Positions 11,185-23,339 of a DNA stretch of 64,000 bases are shown here, one piece after another (position 1 is the stretch's first letter; every line of letters begins with the position of its first letter). The stretch comes from Adiantum capillus-veneris (lineage: Eukaryota > Streptophyta > Polypodiopsida > Polypodiales > Pteridaceae), in contig CM043945.1 in the NCBI GenBank assembly GCA_014529385.2, positions 140,904,241 through 140,968,240 of the forward strand, in the 5' to 3' direction. Position numbers and translations under genes: made by a program. The notes under the pieces were generated by a model. The model worked only from the letters and a program-made list of their open reading frames with translations, was not told where the DNA came from and ran no database searches.

Positions 11185-11930
11185 CTAACCTAGAAAGAGT
11201 GAGGCCGAAGAAACTCCAAGCTCCGAGCGCAAGAGGATGAAACATGACTCGTTGAGTCCTTTGGTAAGAATGTTTGCAATCATCTGGTCACTTGGACAGT
11301 GTTCAACCATAATGGTTCCTTTACGTACTTCATACCTGACATAATGATAATGGATAGAAATGTGCTTTGACTTATTATGTTGAACATAGAACACCATATT
11401 AGTGAATTTGGATATTTTCCGATTCGCCTTTTCAAAATGAGCTTAAGATTTGAGCATATGGCCAATCTTAGAAAATTTTTTAAGAGCATGTCTTGAAAGA
11501 TCTCTTCAAGTACTACCTTGTGTAAGTAGCTGTCCTCAAAAAATATTTTGAGAGTTTTCCACATGACTAAATATTTAAGACATTTGTGATTCCAATATTG
11601 GCTCTAAAGTCTCAAACTTTCTAATATGGTGTTATAGTCTTTTACAAGACTAATAGCACTTTGGTTGTCACAGTGCAAGGGTGTGCTAGAAAGAGGAGAG
11701 CGACCAATATCAACCGACATTTGTTGAAGCCACATCAACTCACGAGCTGGAAGTGATGCCGCAACATATTCAGATTCAATCGTAGAAATTGCAACACGAT
11801 GTTGTTTCTTGCTGGTCCAAGAAACAAGACAACCATTAATAAAGAAGCAATTTCCACTAATAGATCGCATAGATAAATGTGAGCTTTCCCAGTCTGCATC
11901 GGTGTAACTCAAAAGAGAAAGAGATTGCAT
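11185..11930 (-). pseudogene. Copia RNase H domain, split by a TIR insertion
   Basis: The N-terminal part (11930-11638) has YTDADWES (first catalytic Asp), STIESEYVAAS (catalytic Glu), ELMWLQQM and CDNQSAISL (catalytic Asp), all classic copia RNase H blocks. The C-terminal part (11385-11185) has HISIHYHYVR and a leucine-rich tail with ANILTKGL. Between them lies a 244-bp TIR insertion. The two flanks stay in the same reading frame relative to each other once the insert and one copy of its 4-bp duplication are discounted, which shows the gene was continuous before the insertion. Confidence 0.85.
11390..11633. mobile_element. 244-bp MITE-like insertion with 13-bp perfect TIRs
   Basis: The ends are AACACCATATTAG (11390-11402) and its exact reverse complement (11621-11633); similarity continues imperfectly for several more bases. 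It is flanked by ATAG at 11386-11389 and 11634-11637, a 4-bp target duplication. It has no coding capacity and sits inside the copia RNase H. A 4-bp duplication is unusual for the common plant MITE groups, so the superfamily is left open. Confidence 0.8.
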
Positions 11931-12115
11931 AGAATTCGCTGTGAGTTTTTATCGATAGACCAAACCAAAATTTGTAGTGCCTTTCAAGTATTTCAATACA
12001 CGCTTTGCTGCATGCCAATGCTTAAGAGGAGGCCGTGCAAGATGTTGTCCAAGATAATTAGCAACAAACAGAATATCAGGATGAGTGTTCATGCCAACAA
12101 ACTAACGACATCCAA

Positions 12116-13277
12116 TTAAGTTAGCAGAAGGTTGATTTGTGACAAGTTGACCGCCATTGTCAGAAGTGGTCTTTGTAGAGCTCGCAAGACAAGGTGTGTG
12201 CCAAATCTACAGATTCCATACCAAATTTTTGAATAGTATTTGCAATAAACTTTGATTGTTGAAGGAATATTTTGTACGGTTCCATTGGACCTGAATGCCA
12301 AGACACGAGTGAATCTCTCCAAGATCCCCCATATTAAATGCAGAAGACAATAACTTTTTCACTTGCTGAAGAAATCCCAAATCATTGGAAACAAGAATGG
12401 TATCATCCACATAAAGAGCAAGAATCACAAAACTGCTACTTTGAAATTTTGTGTATAAGTTGGGGTCTGAAGAGCAAGAGATGAATCCTTTAGAGGTGAG
12501 AAAAAGGTCAAATTATGTATACCAGGCTCGCGAAGCTTGTTTGAGACCATATAGTGCCCTATAGAGTTGAGCAACAAGGTCTTCTTTACCTGGAATAAAA
12601 AACCTTTCTGGTTGTTCCATATAAATTTCCTCTTCCAAGTCACCATTAAGAAAAGCAGTTTGCACGTCCATTTGATGAGCTTCTAAATCAAATTGAACAA
12701 CAAATGCCAATAGAACTTGAACACTTGTAATACGAACAACTAGTGAAAAGGTCTCTTGATAATCAACACCAGCTACTTGGGAGTAACCTTTTGCAACTAA
12801 ACGTGCCTTGAACTTGTCAAAAGATCCATCTTCTTTTACGTTTGTCTTATACACCCACTTACACTTAATATTTGTACGACCACTACGTAGTTCAGTTAGT
12901 ATCCATGTACCTTTGGAGATAAGAGAATCATCCTTTGCTTCCATAGCCTCATGCCATTGATCCTTTTGTGGTGAAGAGGTAGCTTCATCGTAAGTAACAG
13001 GATCTTCAGAAGTAGAGAAATCATTATCAACAATATCATCATCATAAACATGACATGAGCCATGTTCAAAATCAATAGGCAGATTAACAAAAACATCAAT
13101 ATCATCATTGGAAACATTCAGAATGGATGGTTGTGAAGAGGAAAGCTGCTCTATAGGAAGAGTTTCATCATCTGAAAGAAATGAAATAGCCTGAAGCAAT
13201 GGTTTAGTATCATCTTCATCATCCATGGACCATGAGCCTCCCATAATTTGTTCGTTAAAATTAGCATCATGATTCAC
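12116..13277 (-). pseudogene. Copia reverse transcriptase
   Basis: The N-terminal part (about 13000-12530) has WHEAMEAK, KCKWVYKTNVKEDG, FKARLVAKGYSQ, VDYQETFS, HQMDVQTAFLNGDLEEEIYM and LYGLKQASRAWY, the standard copia RT blocks including the motif A Asp. After a frame break near 12520, the segment at 12428-12207 carries YVDD (ALYVDDTILVS), the catalytic Asp pair, followed by FNMGDLGEIHSCLGIQV. An acidic linker (13277-13020) precedes the domain. Confidence 0.9.
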
Positions 13278-13289
13278 AATTGAGGAAGG

Positions 13290-14157
13290 GTCATAGAATT
13301 TGTAGCCTTTGGAAGTGTCAGAATATCCAATAAAAATAACTTTACGACCAGGAGCATCAAGCTTTGTTGGTGTTTCTTTGGGAACATGAATACAATAGAT
13401 CCAAAGGTTTGAAAATGAGATACATAAGGAACGTCACCTGTCCATGCTGTGATGGGTATCTTACCAGAGGGTGCAGTAGTAGGAAGATGATTCTGAATAA
13501 ATACTACCCATAAAGTAGCTTCAGCCTAGAAAACATGAGATAAACTAGAATGAATTAGCATACATCTTATAGCATTGAGAATAGTGCGATTCTTTTGTTC
13601 AGCAACACCGTTCTGTTGAGGTGAATATGGAATAGTGTGTTCATGATGAATTCCACTATTAGCGTAGTAACTAACTCTTGAGGAACATATTTGTCTCCAT
13701 TGTCACTACAAAGCTTCTTAAGGCAACAACCAGTTTGAAGTTCTGCAGCCTTGTAGAATTGTTTGAAAATAGATAAGGCCTTAGATTTTTGTCTAAGTAG
13801 AAATACAGTTGTATACCGTGAGAAATCATCAATGAAAGTAATGAAGTAGCGATATTGTGATCTTGAAGAAGGTAGAGGTCCACATATATTAGTATGAACA
13901 AGATCCAATATGCCAGAATGATTTGTATTTGAAAGAGGAAAGGATTTACGATTTTGTTTCCCAAGAGCACAAAACTCACAAATTCCCATATGGGGATGAG
14001 CTTTAAGATCCATGCCATGAACAAGATCACGATGTTGAAGATCAAGGAGTTTTGAGAAATCAGTATCAACAAAACGATGATGCCATACTTTGCAATCATG
14101 ATCACCTAGAGCAGTGACAACATTTGCTACAACATCATTGAGAGAGATTTCAAACAA
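13290..14157 (-). pseudogene. Copia integrase
   Basis: The N-terminal zinc module is recognisable (HHRFVDTDF, then CEFCALGK). In the core the first catalytic Asp block reads HTNICGPL where copia elements normally have Asp, so this Asp is changed to Asn. IDDFSRYTTVF and CSDNGDKY follow. A frame break near 13600 separates the core from the C-terminal block at 13350-13290 (GRKVIFIGYSD, YKFYDPSS). The change at the first Asp alone would abolish integration. Confidence 0.85.
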
Positions 14158-14309
14158 ATTACCGTTTCGAGGAGCAGTGGCTATAGTCTGTCCATATTTC
14201 TCAATTTAGCATTCGGTATCCTCAAATCCAACAAAGAAACCAAGATCAACAAGTCTAGTAGCTGAAAGAAGATTACGTTGAAGATCTGGTACATTTAATA
14301 CTCCTCGCA

Positions 14310-15587
14310 AAATTCAAGTGGAAGAAGATAAGGTACCAAGAAATAAATCTACGATACCCTTTACTTGACAAGTCGTATCTTCAGCAAGATAAACAACACA
14401 TTGAACTGGTAGTGGATGATAGTTATGGAGCCACTTAGATTGATCTGTCATATTTCCTATAGCACCAGAATCGAAAATAAAAAGTGATCCCTCACGTACA
14501 TGAAGTATTTTGTCTAAAGCAACTGAACATAGGATGCATCTTTTTTCTTGTACAATATTGTTTTGATGTTCAATAGCATATGCTCTACTATGATCTGTGT
14601 CAAATTGACGCTTATAGCACATATAAGTGGGATGATCAGATCGTCCACAATATTCACAAGGAGAAGAAGAAGAGTCTCTAGATAAACGTGGTTGTTTTGT
14701 GGTAATATTGTGTTCTTTATCATATTGACGTGCCCAACAATCATCTTTAGTATGGCCATTTGTGTTGCAATAAGAACATTGCTTATTAGGAAATTTGAGA
14801 CGAGAGAAAATATTACCGCAACGACCACCTCTACAGTTTCCTCCTTGAAATGGACGCCCTCAAGCATAAAAAGAACGCTCCATCTATTGTGACTCAGTCT
14901 CCTCTTGTGAAATCATAGCTGTATCATGACCAGCATTACGTCATTCTTGACGGTGAGAGTATTCAATTAAAGACATGCAGGCTTGGTAGAAATCAAGACT
15001 ATCTTTATTAGAGACAATAGTAACAATGTTATCATAAGAGGAGTCCTTCACCGTATCAAGAAGAAGTGTAATCAGTTGTTTTTGTGGAGCAGGATCACCG
15101 GCAGCAGCAAGTTGATTAATAAGAGATTTGAAAGACTCAATATGTCCTGTCATGGTAGTACCAACTCCATATTGTTTATTAAGAAACCCTCTCAAATAAA
15201 GTTTTCTATAACAGATTTCTTCTGAAAGTTTGCAATAAGATACTTCCATACATCGTGGGAAGTAGGCAGATCATACATATCAAGCAAAAAGGAATCAGTA
15301 ATATCAGAAATAATATATTGACGAGATGATTAATCACGTCATTGTTAATCCGTATATGCAACATTCCAATCTTCAATTATAGGTCCTTCAGTGATAAGCA
15401 CGTTATCATGATCTGCATCAACAGGATGAGGCGGACAAACACGATTTCCAAGGACAACATTAGATAGTTCATCACCTTCAAGAATTAACAACATCTTTGC
15501 TTTCCACCCTAGAAATCCTTGGCCATGGAAAGGAGGAGCAGAATGTTGGCCAGAACGAAAGCCGCTGACAAAAATAGTCATAGCCAT
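14310..15587 (-). pseudogene. Copia gag, zinc knuckle and protease
   Basis: Gag starts at the ATG at 15587 and has the copia-type block LGWKAKMLLILEGDEL. The 15249-14941 segment corresponds to the helical gag region (TMTGHIESFKSLINQL, LLLDTVKDSSYD). A CX2CX4HX4C knuckle (CEYCGRSDHPTYMC) lies at about 14660-14620. Protease has FIFDSGAIGNMTD, with the D-S-G active site at about 14480. Frame breaks separate the pieces, so no complete protein is encoded. Confidence 0.8.
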
Positions 15588-16084
15588 ATCTAGTTGCGAG
15601 AGAGACCTCCGATGAGCGTCACAAAGAAGGTAAAATCTCCTAGCTTTTCGTGGTGCACACATTTGTCTCCGCTCTCGCCACATTCGGCGCTCTGCAAGCT
15701 TGGGACTGCCATGTCATCGAAGGGAGTCCCATGCCATGTCAGTCACGACGCCGTGACTGTGTGGGGGGGAGCTTAATCTTTGAGGGTTTTTATTGGAAGG
15801 CTATTTTTTTGGAGGAAGCAAGCAAAGTGTTTGAGGAAGCAAGAGGAAGCATATGACGAGTAGGGAAGTTTAGGGCTCAAGGAGGAAGCAAGCGAAGGAG
15901 GAAACAGGCGAAGAGGCTATTTGAGGAAGCAAGCGAAGAGGCTATTTGAGGAAGCAAACAAAGGAGGAAGGCTTAGCAAAGAAAGAAGGGAGGATGGGTC
16001 TCTCTCGCTCTCATGTGGGAAGTGCCAAAGAATGGGTCTCTCTCTCTCACTCGCTCGCTCTCGTGTGGGAGTGCCAAAGAACAG

Positions 16085-16140
<56 letters not shown>

Positions 16141-16836
16141 TTGGAGAAACAAAGTGAGGGATGTCTCCCGATCTCTCTCTCTCATCCTCGCATAGCAAAG
16201 GAAGGGCTTGCTATCTCTCTCTCAAGCCAAAGCAAGGGGTATACTCTCTCTCCCTCTCTCTCAATTGTGGAGAGTGAAGCTCATAAAGCAGATGGAGAGC
16301 AATTGAAGGCAACAAAAAGGGAGAAATTTTGTATAGATTTTAAGAGCTCTTGACAACTTAAGGGCAGATCGTAAGGGAAATTTGAATCTTATTGTTGGTA
16401 ATTGAGATAGTGGGAAAAAGAGAGCTCTTGAGTGCTATCACAACAGGGAAATATCAACATAGAAAAAGAAAATTTGCAGAATCCAAGAGCAGTCGGAGCT
16501 ACACTAAAGCGGCAGGGGAAAATTTTCTTCATAGACATCAATCCGAAGGTTGATTAATCATTGTCTTAATCCCCTGTGTCGTTAAGGGCCCGGCTAATTT
16601 TGTAAATAGGGATCTTAAACTCCTCATTTTTAACTGATCCGAGTGACAGTGCTGCTAACAACCCACCTTGGCTACTGATTACATTGTACTGAAAGCTTGA
16701 ATTGATTAATTGAAGACTATAGTGATTTCCAAAGCCATGTGTACATGTTTTTCTTGTTCTATCTCACACCTCTCGCAGCCAGAGGCCCGAGCGGTGCCTA
16801 CCTGGCTCACTTTTCGAACACATATCCCCCGACAGT
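15588..16836. other. GA-rich minisatellite, (CT)n tract and possible LTR remnant
   Basis: Between copia gag and the next element. About 15785-15965 is a minisatellite built on GAGGAAGCAAGCGAAG-like units; one 25-bp unit is repeated in tandem at about 15904-15954. 16086-16137 is a (CT)n tract. The right edge at 16836 reads, on the minus strand, TGTCGGGGGATATG. It abuts broken gag and so looks like the start of an inserted LTR, but no partner copy was found. Confidence 0.5.
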
Positions 16837-18106
16837 GAATTCTCGGAGAAGTTGCTCAATACTTGGGAGTTCTAGGCTGTTTAAAGTTTGAAACCAGGTT
16901 AAAGGAGTCCCATCTAAATTCAACCCAAAACCTTCATATTGAGTATGGAAATCAGTTACATTTTTCTTCCTCAACACTTATTTGAAGATCGACACATGCG
17001 CATAGGATCTCCCAATCCACTATAGTTTTTGGGTACACATTTTTCCACTTGGGATGGTCGCATGCATCTAGACTCCGCAACCATCCTCACCACCCCTGGT
17101 CCTCTTGGTGTGGTCTCTCTAGTTTCATAATCTCCCTTTGGTAATATAATTGGTATCCTATCCGCTATACATTCATCAAGTTGATCTTGTGTAATAGTCG
17201 AGAGGGATTCTAGTGATGTGAGTCACGTCAGGTGTTGCAGTGCCCCTGTGTGTGTTCATAGAAGACCTAGATCTCGTTGATCCCATAGGTCTTGTGTTCG
17301 GAATTCGTTCATGTCCAAAAGAATCTTCCTTTCTGGTTCTCACTAGACTTACATGCCCAGTTTCTGGTCGTGTGTGAGTAGTCGTGGTTTTCACTTCTTT
17401 TGGATTTACATAGTATTGGTGGAGTGGTCCCCCAAAATCCATAGGAGAGTATTTTTGGTTATACTTGTCTATTATAAACGCCTGAATACTTCTCCCTTCT
17501 ATGTAAGTGAAAACATATAGTTTTTGCGGTCAATCAGTTCCTTGATGCGGGGTTCAACACATCTGTAATAGAGTGTTTGTTCTCCATTATTGAATTTATA
17601 TAGCCTCATGTAAGTGTTGTCTGTGTTAGTCCTCTCTGTCTCATTGGTGAGTTTGAGCACCGGATTTTCCTTATCCATTTTGAGTGGTTCATCTGCTATC
17701 TCTTCATCTACCTTGTCCTTGGTGCCAATTATCCCCCATTTGTCCACAATAAAGGGGTTGTGAACCACTAAGTATATCATTCCTTCTCTATCAAAATACC
17801 TATCCCCGTCACAATCGACGTCTACAAGGTCTCTGAACTTGCTTGGCTTATTTTCCAACTTAACACAGTAGTGGTCCATTCCATCCTTATGGATTCTGGA
17901 CGTAAGCACATTTTCAATTGAAACTTCAAGTACAACAAGTTTACGCCATATGCAGGTTGAGAAGGACCCGCCCCGATGGAAGTTGTTTCTTGAGGGTTCA
18001 ACTTGATGGAGTCCTCAGTCATTAGGCTATATGATCCTTCTAATGAGGTGTCAAAAAAGGTTTCCTCCACAATGTGTTCTAAAGGATGCACTGGTCTTTC
18101 ATTCAC
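16837..18106 (-). pseudogene. G2 copy A N-terminal Gag-type protein, truncated
   Basis: It starts at the ATG at 18106 (MNERPVHPLEH). A frameshift near 17910 precedes the conserved block DGMDHYCVKLENKPSKF, then GDRYFDREGMIYLVV and VDKWGIIGTK (17890-17710), NTDNTYMRLYKFNNGEQ and LYYRC. The 17442-17176 part has DFGGPLHQYY. Further downstream, FHTQYEGFGLNLDGT at about 16950 is the retrotransposon-gag block. It is cut at 16837. Copy B carries the same blocks in the same order. Function is inferred to be structural, Gag-like; the N-terminal ~200-residue module is not one I can name. Confidence 0.75.
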
Positions 18107-18626
18107 GCTACCTTCCGTTGAGTGATTGCTCGCTTGTTCTATGATGCTAGGATTCCTATTCTGCTACAATCTTCCTGATTGCAAATTCATGAATAATTAG
18201 TATCGCAAAATCCAAACCGGGTTACCTCATTACCTAGCCTGAAGTCCCCGTTTTGATCTTACTTGTTGGGTAGTATTCTCTAGTACCTGCAAGCTGTTAA
18301 AAAATACTTGATAGTTGCGAGTTTACAACCGTTCCTATTAGTTCTAGCTTTCAATCAAAAAAATTTAATGAGGTTTTTCAATAGCACACAATTTTACTCA
18401 CAACATCAACAATTCAGGTTCAATCTCAATTTTGAAAAAGCTACCAGGTTCCTGTGGTCTACCTCTCTGTGTGGTGAAATTCTGCTTTTATTCTGACAAC
18501 AGAACAAACCTTGAAAATTTGGAGAAACTGAACTTTTATTTGTTCAAATTCAAAAAGGGGTGAGAATTGGGATCAACTAGAAGTAGGGAACCAACATGAC
18601 AAAAAATCATGACCAAATGTTGCCAA

Positions 18627-19498
18627 ACATGGATCGCGATCCATGTACCTGGTAGACATTCATAAGGGAAATTTGACCAGTGCACTCCTGATTACTAAGG
18701 GAACAACTTTTCCAAAAGGAGCCATAGGCAAAAAGTAAAAAAAAAAAACTGATCAAAATACCAAAAAAGGAGTGGTTTGCCAAAAACCACAAAGCAAACA
18801 CAAAATCTTTCTTTTGACTTGGAAAAATTTGGTCAAATCCAAAAATATTTGGGGAAGAGTGTCACCATACCCTCTAACACAAACTCACAAAAGATCATTC
18901 CAAAATCTTGCCAAACATGGATCGCGATACATGTACCTTTTTGGAATTTTGAGCCGATAATTGGCAGGTAGAAAAGTGATAACATTTGAAGTACTTTCTC
19001 CCAAATCACTCTTATAAAAAAAGATAAAAAAGTGGACCAAAAGGGCAAGAACTAATCAAGGGGAAACCACGGGAACAGGCCCCAAAAATAACTTTTGGTT
19101 GACCTAAAAATTTCCAAAACACTAAAAAACCATATAGACAACATCAATAGACCAAGAACTAGCTGTGTGTCAAGTTTGATTCATTCTGGCACTAAGGTAC
19201 TAAGGTACATGGATTGCAATCCATGTTTCTCTTACAGAATTTGATACAAAATTTGCACCATAGCTAGAGAACATCACAAGGAGTCTAGTGGCCTTTTCAA
19301 AATTGAATTTGGATATAAAAAACCACACCAAAAGCCCCAACTTGTCAAGAGCTCTGGAAAAGTGTCAGAATTGACCTAATTTCCAATCCAAAGGTCCATT
19401 TCCAAAAAATTTGATGCCATAGTACCTAGTAATCATATTGAATCTGATGGTACCAACAAAAGTCAAATTGTCTTTCAAACATGGATCGCGATCCATGT
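18627..19498. repeat. Palindrome array in the G2 copy A leader (four copies)
   Basis: ACATGGATCGCGATCCATGT, a perfect 20-bp palindrome, lies at 18627-18646 and 19479-19498. 18915-18934 has one arm mismatch. 19207-19226 has both central CpGs changed (TGCA in place of CGCG) and remains a perfect palindrome. Steps are 288, 292 and 272 bp. The sequence between copies is noncoding and shows little mutual similarity by eye. See the copy B arrays for the counterpart. Confidence 0.9.
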
Positions 19499-20089
19499 TC
19501 CTTTAACCCAAGTTCTTAATTTATATGATCTTTTAGCACTCTATTTTTGGCCAAACTCAAGGTTCTAATGCCTGAGAGTCTGTTCTATGCAAAGGAAACA
19601 ATCTCTAGCAAGCTTGTATATCCCCTTTTTACAAGTTTTGTTGGGTTTGGTTCAACTTTGAATCTCTGACCATCAACTTTTCAACTTTTTAGAGTTATGG
19701 TTTTCGGTCCAAAATATGGGTTTGAACAGTTTTTTCCATGATCCTTTTGGCCCAAATTGATGGTGGAAATTGTTACTTAACCCACACCTATAAACTGAAA
19801 TAGATGCACAAACATAAATGAATTTAACAGTACAGACACGACAATGATGTGTGTGGTGAAACAGTCCTTTCCAAGCATGGGAAAATCAAAGAACGAAATA
19901 CTCTCTTGTACTCCACTCACAGCTTCCTTTGCTCATAAGGTGTAGCATTGGCTAGTCTCGGACTAGTCTCTACTAAGCACTAAACCTACGTCCAAATGCT
20001 TTACTGTCTATGTGTAAATAGAATGGGTGTCAAAAGCTTTGGAAGTGATTTTTCGTACAACTGAGTCACTCACCACATAAGGATCGATT

Positions 20090-20107
20090 TCCCAGGCAGT
20101 GGCACCA
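20090..20107 (-). promoter_or_regulatory. Primer binding site of G2 copy A (tRNA-Asp type, decayed)
   Basis: The minus strand reads TGGTGCCACTGCCTGGGA. It differs from the copy B site mainly at CpG positions (CG to TG or CA), as expected of methylation decay. It sits one base after an LTR-like end ...CACTAACA (to 20109). Confidence 0.75.
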
Positions 20108-20108
20108 A

Positions 20109-21892
20109 TGTTAGTGGGTCGCCGTGTGACAGACGTTTGCAGCATAGCTTTCTGGTACTAACATAATGTCAATATGCAGGAAGCGACTCGGGATGGGGAG
20201 ACTTAATGAGAGTGTCAATCTCATCAAAGTGAACACAGAGGGCTATTCATACTACGACAAAAGAAAATCAACAACTTCCTAGGCTGAAAATTGACCTTTA
20301 TGTCCAATCTCACTGCTCTAGTTTATCATGCCTTTTCGGCATCCAAACGAATTCAGAATGCAACAAAACTTAAGGAGAGGTATAACAACACATAAGGGTA
20401 CAATCCTACCAAGTTTTGCAGCCATCTCGAAATGTACATAAATCACAATCTATCACAAAAAATATGCAAAAAACTAAAACAAAACTATACGAAAAGGTCC
20501 CCCTTAAGCATAGAAACACTTTTCCAAGTTCAAAACATCAAAAAACAACCATTTAAGACCTCAAATGAATGCATTTAGCTCACAAGAAAGACTGTGCGAA
20601 CCGCAATAGAATTAAGAATGATTACAATTAGATTATAGAGCAAGAGACAAGGAACACAATTGATGTTTGGAAATGAATTTAGATCACCAGACAAGGAGAA
20701 AAGTGGACTACAAACTGTAGCAGCAAGAGGCTCTCACAGTGGACTTCAAGCGAATGATAATGTGTTAGTCAAAAACTAAGGGTTTTGACTTAAGAGCTAA
20801 GGAGACTTTCCTGTGGCCATTTGGACACTTACAAGGGGTGTAGACTTAGAGAGGCTAAGAGGGCATGACAAAATATATTATTGTTATGAACCCTCATTAG
20901 CTGAATTACATCGCCTCTTTCGAAAAAATGAGCGAGTACTACAAGGTTTGGTGTACATCCGCCTTTTATGTGTCAGTCTATTGTGTCCACAGAGAATATC
21001 TATGATTTTTATTCTTATGCAAGTGATCCCATAAATTTAGGGATTTTTGACTCTTGGATTTTTCACAAAAAAGACCTTTTTGGGGTCAAAATGAGCTAAA
21101 AATGACCTAGTTTTGGTCCAAAGTGGAAAATGAGCCCAAAAAATGACACATCAGCTCATATTTCCTTGGGGAAGAGAGAGGGGGCCTCTTTTAAGTGAGA
21201 AATACCTGAAATTTTACATCACTGTGCAATTTCTTTCATGGTTGCTCAATCTATGTGCATGTAAGGCAGTCCCGCCTCTTTGCGATCTTGTATTTGAGCT
21301 TGTAAGGGAGTGAATTAGGGTTTCCCTTCATCAAAATGGTGTGTGGGATTCAATATGAAATCTCTTAAATCTCTTCAAAATCAGAAAATGTTCTTCATGA
21401 AGGTGGAAGCTTGTGTTTTCCTTTCTTCTATTTGAAGTTATGTTTATATGGCTACATGATTCCATGAAATAGGTTTTGGTTCTGAATGGGATTTGTGCTT
21501 GTATGAGAGATGAGGTTTCATGGATGAAAGTTTAATGGTTTTTATTGATATTTTTACAAAAAATTCAATTTGAATCGTTGATCCTTTCATCACGAACTCG
21601 CTTCCAAAAACAAGCAAATTCCAAGCTTAATAGGAGAGAGGGTTTGTGACTATTTTGTCACGAACGCTCTTAGACTTTAAATTATCTTTAGGAATAGGGT
21701 TGGTGATTTTCCATAAACACTTTTTCACAAAGTGTTTGTGATTCTCATCAAAAACTCTCACAATCATAGGTTCCACACCTTCCCATCTAGACACAACCCA
21801 ACAATGGGTTAATATTTCACAAAGTTTCATTTAGAACAGCTTGTGCTCAATGTTTTGTAGTGATTATTTATTTCATTTGTGCAATCTATTAA
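20109..21892 (-). repeat. Presumed 5' LTR of G2 copy A
   Basis: The LTR must lie upstream of the primer site on the minus strand, so it begins (as its 3' end) at 20109. Its far boundary is not identified and may be beyond the TIR element inserted at 21893. No coding potential is visible. I did not find a second copy in the window, so the extent is inference. Confidence 0.4.
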
Positions 21893-23230
21893 CACTACAA
21901 TGGTAACAGGACACTTTTATGTCCTTGGACACTTTTGTGTCCTATTAAGTGACCATTTTGCTTGAATTATTTGAAGAGTATGAAAATGAATTTCTAGGTG
22001 CTATATATCCACAGATTTGCCTTATGAGCTGAAAAAAAACTTAGCATTTTTTTTTGAGTATCGATCTCACCATTAACCTTACTCTTGCACAACATTTTTG
22101 AACCTAAACTGTGTGAAAAAACAGGTCCTGTTTCTGGTTTTTTTTCAATTTTTGGCAACTATACCACTCTAACCTTCATGTTTGTGAGGTTTAGATGGCT
22201 AGAGATTAGGCCTTCATAGTTCTCAACATGTTTTGATGCTTTTAGGGAGAGCTAAGTGTTAAAATTGAAAGTTATAACCAATTTACAAGAATTGCATAAT
22301 CCTGTTTTTTGGGCAAAATTAGCACTTTTATTATTTTTTTAGTGGCTTTCTTGATATCCAAATTCAATTTTGATTGTGTAAGTGTAATTTATAACATAAA
22401 GCTAATCTTCCTTGAGTTTTGGGGGACCTAATATGCTATATAGCATAGTATATGATGATGGTTGAGTTTTTTTATTGCTGAAGAATACGATACATTTTAG
22501 AGTAGCAAGTATAACTTTCTCAATATTGCTAGTTTCTTAGGCCAATTGTGTGTATTTTGTAGGTAGTGACCATATCTAATAATAGACTACAAACTTGGCT
22601 AGATATTGAGTAGTTTCTGTGGGTTTCTAGAGGTCATAATGCTAAACCCAGCTTTTTCATGTTTGTTGTATTTAGCACTTTATCATTGCACCCAAGGTTC
22701 CAATTGTAAGAGATCCATTATCCTTTTGCATACTCCATGGATCCTTTTGAATCCGGAGGCCCAAAGGGAACTAAGAAAAAATGTATATCGTATCTGTATT
22801 GAGCGTGACTATAGAAACTTTGATGATAGGTCCGCAGAATGGCAAAAATGCAACTTTTTTGTACCTTTTTTTTTTCCCAAAAACAAATTAGTGAGGTAAA
22901 AGCAACCATATGTTTTGGTCACCAACCCATTGAAGTTAACGGGGCATTTTATCTCATGTCCTACAAAAATCTCCACTCTTATTTATATGCAATCAACCGT
23001 AAGAAATTGCTGTTTTGGGCAAAATGCACTGGTCCATCAACTTTGGAGGCTTGTAGTGACCAAGGGATGAGAAAATTTACAAGTTTTTCATTTTTTCCAT
23101 ATGTAGTAGTTATTGAACTATAAGCTCATGAAAGGATTTTTCAAAATGACTGGATCTACTATGGTTTTGGAATTTTTTCCCAAAACCTTGAAAGGACAAT
23201 TTTATGTCCTATTGGGTTACCATTGTAGTG
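21893..23230. mobile_element. 1.34-kb non-autonomous TIR transposon flanked by TTAA
   Basis: Perfect 15-bp terminal inverted repeats: CACTACAATGGTAAC at 21893-21907 and its reverse complement at 23216-23230. Both sides are flanked by TTAA (21889-21892, 23231-23234). Subterminal GGACA-N-TTTTATGTCC-type dyads occur near both ends. The interior has no recognisable transposase. The CACTACAA terminus resembles CACTA elements, but those make 3-bp duplications; TTAA duplication is the habit of piggyBac-type elements. The superfamily is therefore unresolved. Confidence 0.75.
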
Positions 23231-23235
23231 TTAAC

Positions 23236-23236
<1 letters not shown>

Positions 23237-23298
<62 letters not shown>

Positions 23299-23336
23299 TC
23301 TTTGTGCCCGCTACACACACACACACACACACACAC
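23237..23336. repeat. (CT)n and (AC)n microsatellites
   Basis: (CT)n at 23237-23285, a short CTAT stretch, then (AC)n at 23313-23336, directly beside the right end of the TIR element. Confidence 0.95.
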
Positions 23337-23339
23337 ATG

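Larger units (their letters stand above)
10745..15587 (-). mobile_element. Ty1/copia retrotransposon, minus strand, degenerate
   Basis: On the minus strand the order is gag, zinc knuckle, protease, integrase, RT, RNase H and LTR. Integrase before RT identifies copia. The 3' LTR is short. No matching 5' LTR or tRNA-Met primer site was found upstream of gag; that side (15588-16836) is filled with GA-rich minisatellite and CT microsatellite. Several frameshifts, stops and a TIR insertion break the coding region. Confidence 0.85.
16837..20107 (-). mobile_element. G2 gypsy element copy A, 5' portion
   Basis: On the minus strand the order is primer binding site (20107-20090), a 2-kb leader with four palindromes, then the G2 N-terminal ORF and the start of Gag, cut off at 16837 by foreign sequence. 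It is clearly related to copy B at 42498-60203: the Gag N-terminal region, the FGGPLHQYYV block and the DFHTQYEGFGL block match, and the leader architecture is the same. Its 5' LTR lies above 20109. Confidence 0.8.

Noticed and set aside
16086-16137. Ser/Leu-repeat and Arg/Glu-repeat ORFs on both strands over (CT)n/(GA)n tracts (also at 10597, 23237, 33586, 33914, 61241)
   Set aside because: They are translations of dinucleotide microsatellites with no flanking domain.
20813-21034. Small ORF in the presumed copy A LTR
   Set aside because: No domain, no homologue in the window, and it lies in a noncoding LTR region.
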